This document shows positions 62,166 through 64,000 of a DNA stretch of 64,000 bases, in pieces. The notes under the pieces were generated by a model. It was not told where the DNA came from. It did no database searches and saw only the letters and a program-made list of their open reading frames with translations. The stretch is from positions 1 through 64,000 of the forward strand of contig JABFSH010000005.1 of NCBI GenBank assembly GCA_013140705.1. Direction: 5' to 3'. The stretch comes from Methylococcaceae bacterium (GTDB lineage: Bacteria > Pseudomonadota > Gammaproteobacteria > Methylococcales > Methylomonadaceae). Made by a program: the position numbers and the translations under genes. Positions within the stretch are counted from its first letter, which is position 1, and the number at the start of each line of letters is the position of its first letter.

Positions 62166-64000
62166 GTTTCAATCCGGACTGTTTGATAATGATCGGGCAC
62201 AGCAAAAAACCCAGAATGACACCGCCGGTAACAATTTCGGCCAGTGTGCGCAGAATCGATGTCTGCGCAACCATCAGGCAGCCAAATCCCAATGCGCTCG
62301 TCAACATCGAAGCTGCGATGGCTTGATAGGTGATAGCGATATTGCCGCCCGGATTTTCCTGATAAAAAATAGTAAAGTCGTCGCAGATAGAAATCACCAA
62401 CAGAAAGCCGACTAAATGCAGGAAGCTGAGTGGTTCGCCTGAATATGACCAGATGGCCAGAATGATTGACGTGGATAACATCGCAGGAACCAGTGTTAAC
62501 AGGGCCTTCCGCAAGCTTTTATAGCGCCGGGACAGTATAAGCACAATGAAGGCAAAGCCCGTCAGCAACATGAACTCGGCGCGATTCTGGTAAGTAATCG
62601 CCATTTTGTTTAATAAGTCGCGCTGGCTGAAGTATTGCACTTGTGGCAAGCCTTCCAATGCTTGCTGCAAGACGTCCGGTTGATGTTCTCCGAGCCAGAT
62701 AATGATGAGTGTTTGTTTGTCGTTGATGACAATTTGATTATCCAGTAGCCGGCCAATTGGCGAATGAAGTACCTGCTCTATCGCCAGGGGCTGGTCGGTA
62801 ATCGTTGTAAAATGGCCTAATGAGTCTATCGATAAACCTTGGCTGACCAGCGCTTTCTGCCAGTTTTTTTGTGCGGCATCCGTCATCGCCATTTTTAACA
62901 GGTTTACATTTTGTTGTTGCTGTTTTTGAGACAATATCCAGGGATACAATCCAAAGTAATCCGTCAGATTCTTCTGGATTTTTAGTTGGTCCAGAACCTG
63001 ATAAACTTGCTCGGCTTTTTGTAATGCACTTTCGGCATCGGCTGCACTTACCAGAACAAAACGGCCGGGTTCTATGCTGACCATGCGCGAGCGGATTTCC
63101 TGATCTTTTATTTTCAAATAATCCAGTTCAGGGGTTAACTGTTGCAAATCCTGTAGCCAATGCAAGGAATGCAGGGACATCAGGCTTACTCCGCACAAAC
63201 CCAATATAAGAGCTAAAAACAGAAGGCGGAATCGGGCACAAAATTTTATCCATAAAAAGGTAACAGGTATGGGCGACGAGATTGTTTTTGTGCCCGCGAT
63301 TAAATAGGGTAACACATAACGGGTCAGCAACAAGGAGACAGCTATGCCGGTCCCGGCATAAACGGCCACTTGCTGGAAGCCGGGATAACCGGAAAAACCT
63401 AAAGCCAGGTAGCCCATCAGTGTCGTTATGCCGCCTGTGAGCATGCTAGGCCAAATTTTTGCAATAGCTCGAGCGCGTTTAACGGCATCAACCGACTGGG
63501 AATGAACCAGCGCATGGATGGGGTAGTCGACGCAAACTCCTACCAGTGTGCTGCCGACGGCCATGGTCATGGCATGTACCGAGCCAAAGATCAGATTGAT
63601 GACCAGCACGTTGGTGGTTATCACGGCGGCAAGCAGACAGGATACCCAGAAAAAAACGCTGACGGAGCGAAATATCCAGAAGAATAGTATCGCCAGAGCG
63701 ATGGTTGACAAAGTACTGATTAATTTGATGTCGGCTTCCAGCATTCCCTGGGTTGCGGCTGCGAAAATCGGAACGCCGGTCATCTCTAATAGATAATTTA
63801 AGTCCTCAGTTTTTGATTGCTGCGCAAGATCAGTAAAGACGGTAGTGATTTGTTGTTGAATCTTCGTTTGAGCAGCAACGTCCATCCCCGACATTTCAGT
63901 TTCAAGCAGCAAGTTTTCATACACGCCTTGCATTTTTTGCGTGGGAAGAAGTTGCTGGTATGTTTTGAAGCCGTTAAAAATCAACAACAGTGGATCATTG
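62152..64000 (-). CDS. MMPL/RND-family exporter, incomplete at the right edge
   Basis: At least 616 codons, open to the window edge, so the N-terminus is missing; the first visible codons read NDPLLLIFNG. Two RND-type bundles of hydrophobic segments are seen. The first has VGVCVDYPIHALVHS with the Asp of the proton path, the second has ISICDDFTIFYQEN. A periplasmic loop region lies between them. MMPL exporters of this kind sit in aryl-polyene clusters and move the lipid-linked product toward the outer membrane. The usual length is near 780 residues, so roughly 160 residues lie outside. Confidence 0.92.
   Translation of the reverse strand, partial: NDPLLLIFNGFKTYQQLLPTQKMQGVYENLLLETEMSGMDVAAQTKIQQQITTVFTDLAQQSKTEDLNYLLEMTGVPIFAAATQGMLEADIKLISTLSTIALAILFFWIFRSVSVFFWVSCLLAAVITTNVLVINLIFGSVHAMTMAVGSTLVGVCVDYPIHALVHSQSVDAVKRARAIAKIWPSMLTGGITTLMGYLALGFSGYPGFQQVAVYAGTGIAVSLLLTRYVLPYLIAGTKTISSPIPVTFLWIKFCARFRLLFLALILGLCGVSLMSLHSLHWLQDLQQLTPELDYLKIKDQEIRSRMVSIEPGRFVLVSAADAESALQKAEQVYQVLDQLKIQKNLTDYFGLYPWILSQKQQQQNVNLLKMAMTDAAQKNWQKALVSQGLSIDSLGHFTTITDQPLAIEQVLHSPIGRLLDNQIVINDKQTLIIIWLGEHQPDVLQQALEGLPQVQYFSQRDLLNKMAITYQNRAEFMLLTGFAFIVLILSRRYKSLRKALLTLVPAMLSTSIILAIWSYSGEPLSFLHLVGFLLVISICDDFTIFYQENPGGNIAITYQAIAASMLTSALGFGCLMVAQTSILRTLAEIVTGGVILGFLLCPIIIKQSGLKHEKA

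Overview
The window looks like chromosomal DNA of a gammaproteobacterium. Gene content (split class II ribonucleotide reductase nrdJa/nrdJb, Entner-Doudoroff genes next to citrate synthase, an aryl-polyene-like cluster, YgfZ/YgfX, MlaA) and the many dispersed palindromic repeats would fit a methylotroph of the Methylococcales. No methane or methanol oxidation gene is present, so that placement is an inference only.

Layout. 1-5.1 kb: tRNA-Leu(CAA), queA, a glycerophosphodiester phosphodiesterase, a flavin reductase and an ABC exporter. 5.1-12.7 kb: an acyl-CoA dehydrogenase, then the B12-dependent ribonucleotide reductase. Its large subunit (nrdJa, behind two NrdR boxes) is separated from its small partner nrdJb by about 3.2 kb of repeats, a RAYT transposase, an orphan gene, a DUF167 gene and a rhodanese lipoprotein. 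13-22.4 kb: mlaA, an acyltransferase-hydrolase fusion, and a thiolase / FadB-like / FadE-like beta-oxidation operon. 22.7-25.4 kb: secA with a terminator.

26.3-39.0 kb holds the most remarkable locus: six co-directional genes led by a 2105-residue lipid-anchored multicopper oxidase of MnxG type. It is followed by an unknown CxxC protein, a YVTN beta-propeller protein, an unknown Cys-rich secreted protein, a SCO1-like copper chaperone and a cytochrome c fused to a periplasmic ligand-binding domain. Together they could form an extracytoplasmic copper oxidase route that passes electrons from a substrate (possibly Mn(II) or another metal) to O2 or to a cytochrome. The locus lies between secA and tRNA-Met.

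39.3-46.9 kb: ychF, a ygfX-HDOD-GGDEF operon divergent from ygfZ, a second HDOD gene, heme A synthase and a MOSC protein. 47.5-54.8 kb: central carbon genes gltA, eda, edd and zwf on the minus strand, with an 11-copy heptamer repeat between edd and eda, then a small secreted protein and a PfkB sugar kinase on the plus strand. 55-57.3 kb: leuB, a glycine-zipper lipoprotein and a PilZ-like protein. 57.6-64 kb: part of an aryl-polyene-like gene cluster with two halogenase-type flavoproteins, a chain-length-factor-like protein, a ketosynthase and an MMPL exporter that runs off the right edge.
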